Assembly (NCBI GenBank): GCA_045601245.1
Contig: JAZRZH010000061.1
Coordinates: 1-53,102, forward strand
Length of the DNA: 53,102 nucleotides
Origin: Cacconaster sp045601245
Lineage (GTDB): Bacteria; Bacteroidota; Bacteroidia; Bacteroidales; UBA932
Direction: 5' to 3'
The notes beneath the pieces are model-generated. The model was not told the DNA's origin. It was given only the letters and a program-made list of their open reading frames with translations, and ran no database searches. The first letter of the stretch is position 1. Each line of letters starts with the position of its first letter. Positions 26,387-34,628 of the stretch are shown here, piece by piece. Position numbers and translations under genes: made by a program.

Positions 26387-26860
26387 ATGAAAAAGACCAT
26401 ATTCCTGATAATGACAGCCGCCGTGGCCCTGATGGCCGCAGCCTGCAGCAAAGATTATTCTTACGATGGCGGTTACTACGATGACAGATATTATGAGACC
26501 TCGAAGGAGGTCCTCACGCTCAGGAACTTCTCTTCCGACACGACCGTGTGGTTCATCCCGGAACTGGAATGTGCGGAGAATCTGCCTGACGAGCTCTCCG
26601 AGTGGCAGAAAATCGCCGTCACCCAGCTGCTGCCGCATTCATCCGGCACGTTGACATTCGACAGCAACGACAGTTATGTCACCCCTATCGAGACTTACGG
26701 ACCCGAGGATAATCTCTCAATATATGTCTTCAAGAAGAATGTCTGGGACAACTACCTCTGGTCGGACATCGTCAAGGACCGTATGTGGTGCGGCCATTGC
26801 ACGCTCTCTGTCGAAGAAGCCCTCGCCCTCCACGGCATCGTGACATATCCGATGCGATAG
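26387..26860 (+). CDS. Small lipoprotein of unknown function
   Basis: This 157-residue protein has a lipoprotein signal (AVALMAAA-C, then SKDYSYDGGYYDDRYYE, a Tyr/Asp-rich linker). The rest is a compact soluble domain with RNFSSDTTVWFIPEL, LPDELSEWQ and a C-terminal WCGHCTLSVEEALAL segment; the CGHC resembles a thioredoxin-type CxxC, but the rest of the fold is absent, so a redox role is not claimed. It is the last gene in a pair with the barrel-like protein. No family was recognised. Confidence 0.72.
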   Translation: MKKTIFLIMTAAVALMAAACSKDYSYDGGYYDDRYYETSKEVLTLRNFSSDTTVWFIPELECAENLPDELSEWQKIAVTQLLPHSSGTLTFDSNDSYVTPIETYGPEDNLSIYVFKKNVWDNYLWSDIVKDRMWCGHCTLSVEEALALHGIVTYPMR

Positions 26861-26880
26861 TCCGGCACTTTTCTTCTTTA

Positions 26881-26901
26881 GAAGTTGTTTTGAAACAATT
26901 C
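26881..26901. repeat. Short MITE-arm-like palindrome flanked by TTA
   Basis: GAAGTTGTTTTGAAACAATTC is nearly self-complementary, is flanked by TTA on both sides and resembles a left and right MITE arm fused without interior. Confidence 0.4.
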
Positions 26902-26920
26902 TTAAATCAATATTCTTAAA

Positions 26921-26954
26921 GCATAGAGCCGCGCCTTCGGCCGCGGCTCTATGC
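26921..26954. terminator. GC-rich hairpin after the lipoprotein gene
   Basis: The 13-bp arms GCATAGAGCCGCG and CGCGGCTCTATGC enclose an 8-nt loop. No long T-run follows, so termination is likely but not certain. Confidence 0.6.
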
Positions 26955-27444
26955 TTCTGAGTTTTGAAAGTCAACTTACCTGTATCCGGCAAGTTGTCAA
27001 TTTGTGACGGCACGGATGGTGCAACGGCAGATCATGGAATCGGCAACCGGGACTGACAAAAGAAGATTGGCTTCCGCCTGTTGATTTAGTTCCGTCGCAT
27101 CCACGGGCGGGTGTTCCTGGTGTTTCTGAAGACGCCACGCTCGAGACAACCCTCGCCTGAACACAAACTGCCTCTGGCAGAAGCCCGGCGACGGGATTGA
27201 AAATGGGAAACTACGAACAGCACAGGAGAGGCGTCTGACTATAGTCTTTGTCACCCAAGGCCGAAAATCGAGGCTTGGGTGACAGCGACCAGCCTCGACA
27301 GGCACTCTAACGAGAGGGTTGGGGACCCAAGTCTCAATTTTCGGCCTTAGGTTCCGACAGCCATCGCTTGATGCCACTCCAAGGCACCTCTCAGGCACCC
27401 ATTCCGGCATTTCCAACAGTGATGGTTTTTTGAGAGATTGTTTG
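26955..27444. other. Long intergenic stretch with several inverted repeats
   Basis: No credible gene was seen in these 490 nt. Structure present: a hairpin with CAACTT/AAGTTG arms (26972-26996); an 11-bp perfect stem TGTCACCCAAG/CTTGGGTGACA (27249-27259 with 27274-27284); and a 24-nt inverted repeat with 22 matches (27257-27280 with 27325-27348). The last two compete for the same CTTGGGT strand, so two exclusive folds are possible. The region lies upstream of the serine hydrolase promoter. An open frame on the minus strand is arginine- and serine-rich and is regarded as spurious. It may be a dispersed intergenic repeat. Confidence 0.5.
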
Positions 27445-27452
27445 TATCTTTG
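27445..27452 (+). promoter_or_regulatory. -7 box for the serine hydrolase-thyA-folA-NSS operon
   Basis: TATCTTTG matches TAnnTTTG, 16 nt before the ATG at 27469. No TTG lies at the ideal distance. Confidence 0.6.
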
Positions 27453-27468
27453 TTGTTTTGATAAATTC

Positions 27469-28611
27469 ATGGTCACGAAACGCTTAACAATCATATTTTT
27501 GCTGCTGGTGACGGCGGGCTGTGCCTTCGGCCGCGGCGACGGGACCTTCTGCAAGGACAGCCTGGATGCAAGGATGGAGGCCCTGCGCATCGAATACGGC
27601 ATACCCGGGATGAGCGTGGCCGTTATGAAGGGCAATGAAGTGGTATACACCGGAGCATTCGGCGTCAGGGACATCGAAAGCGGAGAGCCACTGGAGATCA
27701 CTGATATATTCCGCATAGCATCCACATCAAAGACCTTCACCGGTGCAGCGCTGATGCAGCTGGTCGAACAGGGCAAGGTCAGTTTGGACGACGACATCAG
27801 CAAGTACCTCAAGATCAAAATCCGCAACCCGCGCTATCCCAAAGACAAGATTACAATCCGTATGGTGATGAGTCACACTTCGAGCATACGGGACGTGAAG
27901 AATTACAATTCCCTGGACCATATCAATCCGAAGCTTAATCCGAAGGATTCGCTGATGCTTTATTTCGGAGACTGGAGGCCCGGGGAGAAATACGAATACA
28001 GCAACCGTGGCACAAACATAGTCGGAACTATCGTCGAGAGGGTATCCGGCGAGCGTTTCGATGAATATGTACGTCACCACCTGCTCGAACCGCTGGGCAT
28101 ACGCTACGCCAGCTTCAATATCGATTCGGTTCCTGCGGACAGACTGGTCAGCCAGTACCGGTTCAAGGCGGACGGCACGCCTTCCGTTATCCATCAGGCT
28201 CACGACCGCACCCCTGCAGCCGCCCTGCTGCCTGACAGATACCGCTTCGGCTACGACACTCCCGGCTTCTGCCCTGCAGGAGGAATGAAGATAAGTATGT
28301 TTGAACTCATTCAGTGGGCCGCGATGTACAAGAACGGTGGCGTCGGCACCAACGGAGTCCGCATACTCAGCAAGGCCAGCATTGATACAATGACCACCAG
28401 GCAGCTGTCAGCACCGGCATACGGTCTGACGATGCAACTGACAAAGAAAAACAATTCATTCGGACACGGAGGCCGTGCCTACGGTGTCCTGGGTCACACA
28501 CAGATATATCCTGACCGCGACCTCGCCATCTGCGTCTATACCACGGGGCATCTGCGCGGTGACAACAACCTGGCCCTCAAGCTGAGGGATATTATTGCAA
28601 CTTATTTCTAA
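27469..28611 (+). CDS. Serine hydrolase, beta-lactamase class C fold (active type)
   Basis: This 380-residue penicillin-binding-protein/esterase-type hydrolase has a probable lipoprotein signal (IIFLLLVTAG-C). All three active-site motifs are present: SxxK as STSK (S85, K88), YxN as YSN (177-179) and HGG (H333). Upstream in-frame codons from 27319 lie in the intergenic repeat region and before the -7 box, so 27469 is the start. It is first in an operon with thyA (6 nt apart), folA and two NSS transporters. The family includes esterases, D-aminopeptidases and peptidoglycan hydrolases; the substrate is unknown. Confidence 0.9.
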   Translation: MVTKRLTIIFLLLVTAGCAFGRGDGTFCKDSLDARMEALRIEYGIPGMSVAVMKGNEVVYTGAFGVRDIESGEPLEITDIFRIASTSKTFTGAALMQLVEQGKVSLDDDISKYLKIKIRNPRYPKDKITIRMVMSHTSSIRDVKNYNSLDHINPKLNPKDSLMLYFGDWRPGEKYEYSNRGTNIVGTIVERVSGERFDEYVRHHLLEPLGIRYASFNIDSVPADRLVSQYRFKADGTPSVIHQAHDRTPAAALLPDRYRFGYDTPGFCPAGGMKISMFELIQWAAMYKNGGVGTNGVRILSKASIDTMTTRQLSAPAYGLTMQLTKKNNSFGHGGRAYGVLGHTQIYPDRDLAICVYTTGHLRGDNNLALKLRDIIATYF

Positions 28612-28617
28612 GAAGAT

Positions 28618-29412
28618 ATGAAACAATATCTGGACCTTCTGCGGTACATACGCGAAAACGGCACGGTCAAGTCAGACCGCACCGGTGTCGGCACGCAGAG
28701 TATCTTCGGATACCAGATGCGCTTCAACCTGGCCGAAGGCTTTCCTCTGCTGACCACCAAGAAAGTGCATCTCAAGTCCATCATCTACGAGCTTCTCTGG
28801 TTCATTGCCGGCGACACCAACATCAAGTATCTTCACGACCACAACGTCACTATCTGGGACGAATGGGCCGATGCCGACGGCAATCTGGGCCCTGTTTACG
28901 GCCACCAGTGGCGCAGCTGGCCGACCCCGGACGGCGGGACAATAGACCAGCTGGCGAATGTCGTGGAGCAGTTGAGGAACAACCCTGACAGCCGCCGACA
29001 CATCGTGTCGGCCTGGAATCCGGGCGAAGTGGACAGGATGGCCCTGCCGCCGTGCCACGCGATGTTCCAGTTCTATGTCGCCGACAACAAGCTTTCCTGC
29101 CAGCTCTACCAGCGCAGCGCCGACGTATTCCTTGGAGTTCCGTTCAATATCGCATCCTACGCCCTGCTGACAATGATGATTGCACAGTGCTGCGGTTACG
29201 GATTGGGCGATTTCGTCCACACCCTCGGTGACGCCCACATCTACCTCAACCATTTCGAGCAGGTGGAAACCCAGCTCTCACGCGAGCCGAGGCCGCTGCC
29301 GGTAATGAAGATCAATCCGGATAGAAAAGATATATTCTCTTTCGAATATGAAGATTTCTCACTCGAAGGCTACGACCCGTGGCCGACAATCAAAGCACCG
29401 ATAGCCGTATGA
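28618..29412 (+). CDS. thyA: Thymidylate synthase
   Basis: This enzyme methylates dUMP to dTMP with methylene-tetrahydrofolate. The 264 residues match the standard length and carry the opening KSDRTGVGTQSIFGYQMRF, the catalytic Cys in LPPCHAMFQFYV (C146, the same number as in E. coli) and the dUMP-binding QRSADVFLGVPFNIASY. The stop overlaps the folA start (ATGA at 29409), coupling the enzyme that makes dihydrofolate with the one that recycles it. Confidence 0.98.
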   Translation: MKQYLDLLRYIRENGTVKSDRTGVGTQSIFGYQMRFNLAEGFPLLTTKKVHLKSIIYELLWFIAGDTNIKYLHDHNVTIWDEWADADGNLGPVYGHQWRSWPTPDGGTIDQLANVVEQLRNNPDSRRHIVSAWNPGEVDRMALPPCHAMFQFYVADNKLSCQLYQRSADVFLGVPFNIASYALLTMMIAQCCGYGLGDFVHTLGDAHIYLNHFEQVETQLSREPRPLPVMKINPDRKDIFSFEYEDFSLEGYDPWPTIKAPIAV

Positions 29413-29903
29413 AAGAGCTCAATATGATACTCGCCGCAGCCGAAAACAACGCCATAGGGCGCAGGGGCGGCATCCCGTGGCACATCGCCGAAGATTTCAA
29501 GTATTTCAAGCGCACGACACTGGGTCACACCGTGATAATGGGCTATATGACCTGGGTGTCACTAGGCAGCCGTCCGCTGCCGGGCAGGCAGAACTACGTC
29601 ATCAGCCTCGAACCGCTTCCGGAGTCACAATACGACAATGTGAAATTCTTCGCATCCCTCGAAGATGCCATTGAAGCCGCCGGAGAGGGCGCATTCATCA
29701 TCGGTGGCGGATACACGTACCGCCAGGCCCTCCCGATGGCCACACGCGTATACCTGACACGCATCCACACCATCATCGAGGATGCGGACACATTCTTCCC
29801 GGAACTAAATCCGTCAGAATGGAGGCTCGCTTCTTCAAGCGGAATGCTCCACGACGACGAGTGCAACCTTGACTTCGAATTCCTGATCTATGAAAGACTC
29901 TAA
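29409..29903 (+). CDS. folA: Dihydrofolate reductase
   Basis: This enzyme reduces dihydrofolate to tetrahydrofolate. The 164 residues begin MKELNMILAAAENNAIG, then GGIPWHIAEDFKYFKRTT with the active-site acid, HTVIMGYMTWVSLG, PLPGRQNYVIS and FIIGGGYTYRQAL. These are canonical DHFR landmarks. The start overlaps the thyA stop; an upstream in-frame start would sit deep inside thyA. The last 14 nt overlap the first NSS transporter gene. Confidence 0.96.
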   Translation: MKELNMILAAAENNAIGRRGGIPWHIAEDFKYFKRTTLGHTVIMGYMTWVSLGSRPLPGRQNYVISLEPLPESQYDNVKFFASLEDAIEAAGEGAFIIGGGYTYRQALPMATRVYLTRIHTIIEDADTFFPELNPSEWRLASSSGMLHDDECNLDFEFLIYERL

Positions 29904-31230
29904 GCGCGATACATTCACCTCTTCCTTCGGAATGATCGTCGCCCTTGCCGGCTCCGCCGTCGGCCTGGGCAATATGTGGCGCTTCCCTTATCTGGTAGGG
30001 GACAACGGCGGTGCGGCATTCATTGTCATCTATCTCGCATTCGCAATCTTTTTCAGCCTGCCAATTATGCTGTGCGAACTTACAATAGGCAGACGCAGCC
30101 AGGCAAATGCCGTATCGGCCTTCACCAGGCTTTCACCGGGCTCGAACTGGAAGATTGCAGGCTTTCTCGGTGTGCTGGCGGCATTTGTGGTCCTGACTTT
30201 CTACATCGTGATCGGAGGCTGGAGCGTAGATTATCTGTTACGCTCCTGCCTGTTCCAGTTCAAGCAGGACGCTGACTTCGCCGGTATGTTCGAAACCTCG
30301 ACCACTTCGGTATGGCGCCCTGTTATCTTTATGCTCATCTTTATGCTCACCACGGCGATAATCGTCCGTTCCGGCATCAAGAACGGAATAGAGAAGTGCT
30401 CGAAGGTCATGATGCCGGTGCTCTTCCTTCTCATCATAATCCTTGCGGTCTATTCGATGCTGCTGCCGGGAGCCAAGGCCGGCATAGACTACATTTTCAA
30501 GCCTGATTTCAGCCAGGTTACCGGGCAGACCTTCATAGCCGCAATGGGGCAGACATTCTTCTCCCTGTCGCTTGGAATGGGTATTATGATCACTTACGCA
30601 TCCTATATGGGCAAGTCTGAGAACCTTGTGAAAAGTTCGACTCTGACAATTACTTCCGACACGGCATTCGCCCTGATAGCCAGCTGCGCCATAATGCCGG
30701 CGGTATTCGCGCTGGGCGGAAGCCCGGACAAGGGGCCGGGTCTCGTGTTCCTCACCCTTCCGGACCTCTTCGCACAGATGAAGACAGGCGGCCTGGTAGC
30801 AATCCTGTTCTTCGCCTCCTTCCTGCTTGCCGCCGTCACCTCCTCTATTTCCATCTTCGAGGTGATTGTCGCATACGTGGCGGAAAACACCCGGCTGACC
30901 AGGAACAGGGCCACGGCTCTGATGTCATCGGTCATCCTTGCCCTCGGAGTGGTCAATTCCCTCTCGCAGGGAGTGCTTTCAGACGTAAAGGTCTTCGGTA
31001 TGACAATACTCGACTTCTGCGACTATTTCTCCGCCAACTTCATAATGACGGTCTGCGCATTGCTGACCGTCATATTCGTCGGCTGGAAACTCGGCAGGGA
31101 CAGCTTTACCGACGAACTTACGAACAACGGCACGCTGAATATTTCAAAGGGCTTCATTGACACGACGTTCTTCCTCATCAAATACGTCATCCCCGTCGTG
31201 ATCATCCTAATTATAGCATTCTCACTATGA
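29890..31230 (+). CDS. Sodium-dependent transporter, NSS/SNF family (first of two)
   Basis: This 446-residue secondary transporter has about 11 membrane segments, the bacterial NSS form. The family opening is present: SSFGMIVALAGSAVGLGNMWRFPYLVGDNGGAAFIVIYL, which carries the sodium and substrate contacts of TM1. The TM6 segment AAMGQTFFSLSLGMGIMITYASYM is also present. NSS members import amino acids or related compounds with sodium. The start overlaps folA, and the stop overlaps the paralogous second transporter (ATGA). Which substrate either protein carries is not predictable here. Confidence 0.93.
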   Translation: MKDSKRDTFTSSFGMIVALAGSAVGLGNMWRFPYLVGDNGGAAFIVIYLAFAIFFSLPIMLCELTIGRRSQANAVSAFTRLSPGSNWKIAGFLGVLAAFVVLTFYIVIGGWSVDYLLRSCLFQFKQDADFAGMFETSTTSVWRPVIFMLIFMLTTAIIVRSGIKNGIEKCSKVMMPVLFLLIIILAVYSMLLPGAKAGIDYIFKPDFSQVTGQTFIAAMGQTFFSLSLGMGIMITYASYMGKSENLVKSSTLTITSDTAFALIASCAIMPAVFALGGSPDKGPGLVFLTLPDLFAQMKTGGLVAILFFASFLLAAVTSSISIFEVIVAYVAENTRLTRNRATALMSSVILALGVVNSLSQGVLSDVKVFGMTILDFCDYFSANFIMTVCALLTVIFVGWKLGRDSFTDELTNNGTLNISKGFIDTTFFLIKYVIPVVIILIIAFSL

Positions 31231-32579
31231 CGGAGCAGCGCAGGGACTCATTCACATCCTCCTTCGGAGTGACAATGGCGATGGTCGGTTCGGCCGTCGG
31301 CCTGGGCAACATCTGGCGTTTCCCCTATATGATGGGCGAAAACGGCGGCGGAGCGTTCATCCTGATATATCTCGTGGCGGCGCTGCTGCTCAGCATGCCG
31401 ATAATGATATGCGAGTTCATCATTGGCAGGCGCAGCCAGGTCAATGCCGTGCAGGCTTTCAGCAAACTTGCCCCCGGAACAAAATGGAACCTTACCGGTA
31501 TCCTCGCAGTGCTGACAGTATCCATAATCCTGTCATTCTACTCGGTGATCGGCGGATGGAGCATCAACTATTTCATCAAGTCCCTGACATTCTCCCTGGT
31601 TTCAACACCGGATGCCGATTATGCGGGAATGTTTGCACAAAGCGTAGGATCCGTATGGTCTCCGATTATATATACGGCCATTTTTTACGGCATGACCGCG
31701 CTGATCGTGAGTTTCGGAATCAAGAACGGTGTCGAAAAATGCTCCCGCGTGATGATGCCGGTGCTGTTCGTCCTGATAATTGCACTTGCCATACGCTCCA
31801 TGACGCTGCCGGGTGCCGGGGAGGGCATAAAATATATTTTCAAGCCTGATTTCTCACAGGTGACCGGCAGAACGGTCGCCTCTGCGATGGGTCAGGCCTT
31901 CTTTTCGCTGTCGGTCGGAGTCGGGACAATCATAACCTATGCGTCCTATGTAAAGAAAGACGAAAGCATCCTGAAATGTTCGACTCGGACCGTAGTATCG
32001 GACACTTTATTTGCAATCGTCGCAGGTTGTGCCATAATGCCGGCGGTCTTCGCATTCGGATACAATCCGGGCGAAGGTCCTGGACTGGTATTCATTACAT
32101 TGCCGGGACTCTTCGCAAATATGTCCTTCGGCGGAATAATCGCCATCGTATTCTTCTTTGCCCTGCTTTTGGCCGCTCTATCATCCTCTATATCAATGAT
32201 AGAGGTCGTGGTTTCTTTCCTGATTCAGAAATTCTCGATTTCCCGCCCGAAAGCAATTGCCATAATATCCGTCTACACACTTGCAATAGCTGCATTATGC
32301 TCCCTTTCACAGGGACCCCTGGCGGATGTCAAGGTAATGGGCAAGGATATCCTCAGCTTCCTGGATTATATCTCTGCAACATTTATGATGACTCTCGGAG
32401 CCATCCTGTTCGTTATTTTCGTAGGTTGGATTCTTGGGAAAAAGGTGTTTGAAGACGAGATGACAAACGGAAAGAAAACAGTTCTGCCAGATTGGCTTCT
32501 CAATGGACTGTTTTTTATCATAAAGTTCCTGGTAACGCCTGTCATCCTGATGATTGTGGTCTTTTCGATAGTGGGATAA
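31227..32579 (+). CDS. Sodium-dependent transporter, NSS/SNF family (second of two)
   Basis: This 450-residue paralogue of the preceding protein is alike along its whole length: SSFGVTMAMVGSAVGLGNIWRFPYMMGENGGGAF in TM1 and SAMGQAFFSLSVGVGTIITYASYV in TM6. TM1 is almost the same, but residues near the binding site differ (for example NMW to NIW), so the substrate may differ. Tandem overlap suggests recent duplication followed by divergence. It is the last gene of the operon that begins at 27469. Confidence 0.93.
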   Translation: MTEQRRDSFTSSFGVTMAMVGSAVGLGNIWRFPYMMGENGGGAFILIYLVAALLLSMPIMICEFIIGRRSQVNAVQAFSKLAPGTKWNLTGILAVLTVSIILSFYSVIGGWSINYFIKSLTFSLVSTPDADYAGMFAQSVGSVWSPIIYTAIFYGMTALIVSFGIKNGVEKCSRVMMPVLFVLIIALAIRSMTLPGAGEGIKYIFKPDFSQVTGRTVASAMGQAFFSLSVGVGTIITYASYVKKDESILKCSTRTVVSDTLFAIVAGCAIMPAVFAFGYNPGEGPGLVFITLPGLFANMSFGGIIAIVFFFALLLAALSSSISMIEVVVSFLIQKFSISRPKAIAIISVYTLAIAALCSLSQGPLADVKVMGKDILSFLDYISATFMMTLGAILFVIFVGWILGKKVFEDEMTNGKKTVLPDWLLNGLFFIIKFLVTPVILMIVVFSIVG

Positions 32580-32663
32580 ATTACCATTGTACCGGTTTCG
32601 TCGGCACCATAGCAGGGAACCGTCAGGATAAGGAAGAGAAATAATTATTATTTTTGTAGGTTA

Positions 32664-32825
32664 GAATCTATTTTGAAATGATTGATTTAAGATATTACTT
32701 TAGATTTTTCAGATGCTTTCGCAGAATTACGAAGGAGCAATGAGGTTCCATTGTAACTGAGGAATACTGCGGAAACAGCGAAAAAGATATATAATAGAAA
32801 AATTGAATCATTTCAAAACAGAATC
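32664..32825 (+). mobile_element. MITE-like palindromic element, copy 3 (162 bp)
   Basis: The left arm (GAATCTATTTTGAAATGATT, 32664-32683) and right arm (ending ACAGAATC at 32825) are flanked by TTA on both sides (32661-32663, 32826-32828). The interior is nearly identical to copy 1, including GATATTACTTTAG, GCAGAATTACGAAGGAGC and GCGGAAACAGCG. It lies 21 nt before ychF. A TATTTTTG sequence (32649-32656) sits just left of it. The 32580-32846 gap holds nothing else recognisable. Confidence 0.82.
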
Positions 32826-32846
32826 TTAATATAATACTATCGTACA

Positions 32847-33950
32847 ATGTCATTGAAATGTGGAATAGTCGGCCTGCCGAATGTGGGCAAGTCAACTCTT
32901 TTCAACTGTATAAGTTCTTCGAAAGCTCAGGCTGCGAACTTCCCGTTCTGTACCATCGAGCCTAATATCGGATCCACCACTGTGCCCGACGAGCGCCTCA
33001 ACGTGCTCACGGATATGTGCAAGCCCAAGCGCACCATCCCTGCAACAGTGGAGATCGTGGATATCGCCGGCCTGGTGAAGGGCGCCAGCAAGGGCGAGGG
33101 CCTCGGCAACCAGTTCCTCGCGAACATCCGCGAGACCGATGCCATCCTGCACGTGCTCAGATGCTTCGAAGATGAAAACGTAACCCACGTGGACGGCTCT
33201 GTTGATCCTGTCCGCGACAAGGAGGTTATCGACCTTGAGCTCCAGATCAAGGACCTCGATACCGTGAACAACCGCATCGCCAAGGTTCAGAAACAGGCCC
33301 AGACAGGCGGCGACAAGCAGGCAAAGAAGGCTCTCGACCTTCTCCTCAGATACAAGGAAGTACTCGAACAGGGCCGCAACGCCCGCGAAGTGAAGCCGGA
33401 GAACCCTGACGAGGAGAAAATCTCCAAGGAGTTCTGCCTGCTCACCTGCAAGCCGGTGCTCTATGTCTGCAATGTGGACGAGGCTTCTGCAGCAACGGGC
33501 AATGAATATGTCGAAAAGGTCCGCGAAGCGATAAAGAACGAGGATGCTCAGCTGATGGTCATCGCAGCCAAAATCGAGTCCGAAATTGCGGAACTCGAAG
33601 ATCCGGAGGAACGCGATATGTTCCTTCAGGAAATCGGTCTCGAGCAGTCCGGCGTAGTGCGTCTGATCAAGGCAGCATACGCACTTCTCAACCTCCAGAC
33701 TTTCTTCACCGCGGGTGCCGACGAATGCCGCGCCTGGACCATCAATATCGGAGACAAGGCCCCACAGGCCGCCGGTGTGATCCATACCGACTTCGAGAAG
33801 GGCTTCATCCGTGCGGAGGTCATCAAGTATCAGGACTTCGTAGAACTCGGCAGCGAATCAGCCTGCCGCGCAGCGGGAAAACTCGGAAGTGAAGGCAAGG
33901 ACTACATAGTGCAGGACGGAGACATAATGCATTTCCTTTTCAACGTATAA
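32847..33950 (+). CDS. ychF: Obg-like ribosome-binding ATPase YchF
   Basis: This 367-residue P-loop protein has Walker A GLPNVGKSTLFN near the N-terminus, NFPFCTIEPN, DIAGLVKGASKGEGLGNQFL and a C-terminal TGS domain (LNLQTFFTAGADECRAWTI, ending in DGDIMHFLFNV). These identify YchF/OLA1, which prefers ATP over GTP and links to ribosomes and stress. Length is standard. It starts 21 nt after the MITE end and is followed by an SGNH hydrolase after 10 nt. Confidence 0.97.
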   Translation: MSLKCGIVGLPNVGKSTLFNCISSSKAQAANFPFCTIEPNIGSTTVPDERLNVLTDMCKPKRTIPATVEIVDIAGLVKGASKGEGLGNQFLANIRETDAILHVLRCFEDENVTHVDGSVDPVRDKEVIDLELQIKDLDTVNNRIAKVQKQAQTGGDKQAKKALDLLLRYKEVLEQGRNAREVKPENPDEEKISKEFCLLTCKPVLYVCNVDEASAATGNEYVEKVREAIKNEDAQLMVIAAKIESEIAELEDPEERDMFLQEIGLEQSGVVRLIKAAYALLNLQTFFTAGADECRAWTINIGDKAPQAAGVIHTDFEKGFIRAEVIKYQDFVELGSESACRAAGKLGSEGKDYIVQDGDIMHFLFNV

Positions 33951-33960
33951 CCATCATCCG

Positions 33961-34617
33961 ATGAGAAACGACGTGGCTGAATACCTTGAAGGCTGGCTCG
34001 GGGACAATCCGTTTCCTGAACAGTGCAAGCCTTCGTGCTATTATGTGGAGAAGATGCAGGAGTTCGAGGCGGAGCCGCGCCACAATGGATGCACGGTAAT
34101 GCTGGGCGACAGCATTACGGACTTCGCCGATTGGGACGCTCTCTTTCCGGGCTGCAATGTGATCAACCGCGGCATTGCGGGGGACTTCGTCGAGGGTATC
34201 ATTCTCCGCCTGGATGAGGTCGCATCCAACAAACCTTCGCAGGTCTTTTTCCTCGGGGGCTGCAACAATTTCGTGAAGGGTCGCACCAACACCCCGGAAG
34301 ACGTGATGGCATCACTGGACAATTTCCTCAGGACCTTCAGGGAAAAGATGCCTGAAACCCCTCTGCATGTTCAGAGCCTGATGCCTATGAACCCTATCGC
34401 CATCGACTGGACGGACCACTACAATACCGACGTAAAGGCGGTCAACGCCTGGCTGGCCGAAAATGCCGGAAAATACAGCTACGACTACATAGACATCGCG
34501 TCCCCTCTGACCGATGCGGACGGCAACCTGCGCCGCGACTTCACCGAAGACGGATGCCACCCCAACGGAGCGGCCTATGCGATATGGGCTGAAACAATCA
34601 AGGACAAAATCATATAA
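33961..34617 (+). CDS. SGNH/GDSL-family hydrolase
   Basis: This 218-residue protein without signal peptide has the family blocks: GDSITDF (block I, nucleophile Ser), NRGIAGDF, FLGGCNNFVKG (block III, Asn) and EDGCHPNGAAY (block V, Asp/His). These enzymes cleave ester bonds, commonly acetyl groups on carbohydrates. It lies between ychF (10 nt) and aspS (11 nt) and is probably co-transcribed with them, without an obvious functional link. The substrate is unknown. Confidence 0.9.
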   Translation: MRNDVAEYLEGWLGDNPFPEQCKPSCYYVEKMQEFEAEPRHNGCTVMLGDSITDFADWDALFPGCNVINRGIAGDFVEGIILRLDEVASNKPSQVFFLGGCNNFVKGRTNTPEDVMASLDNFLRTFREKMPETPLHVQSLMPMNPIAIDWTDHYNTDVKAVNAWLAENAGKYSYDYIDIASPLTDADGNLRRDFTEDGCHPNGAAYAIWAETIKDKII

Positions 34618-34628
34618 TAACTACAAAT

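Noticed and set aside
26800..26830. CGHC in the small lipoprotein as a thioredoxin active site
   Set aside because: The surrounding sequence lacks the thioredoxin fold pattern and the protein is too short after the motif.
27005..27085. Possible tRNA-like segment (GGTGCAACGGCAG)
   Set aside because: No T-loop consensus (GTTCGAATC), no anticodon stem and no acceptor pairing were found.
26997..27827. Open minus-strand frame of 276 codons
   Set aside because: It covers the inverted-repeat region and the antisense of the serine hydrolase. Composition is Arg/Ser/Pro-rich without domains or signals.
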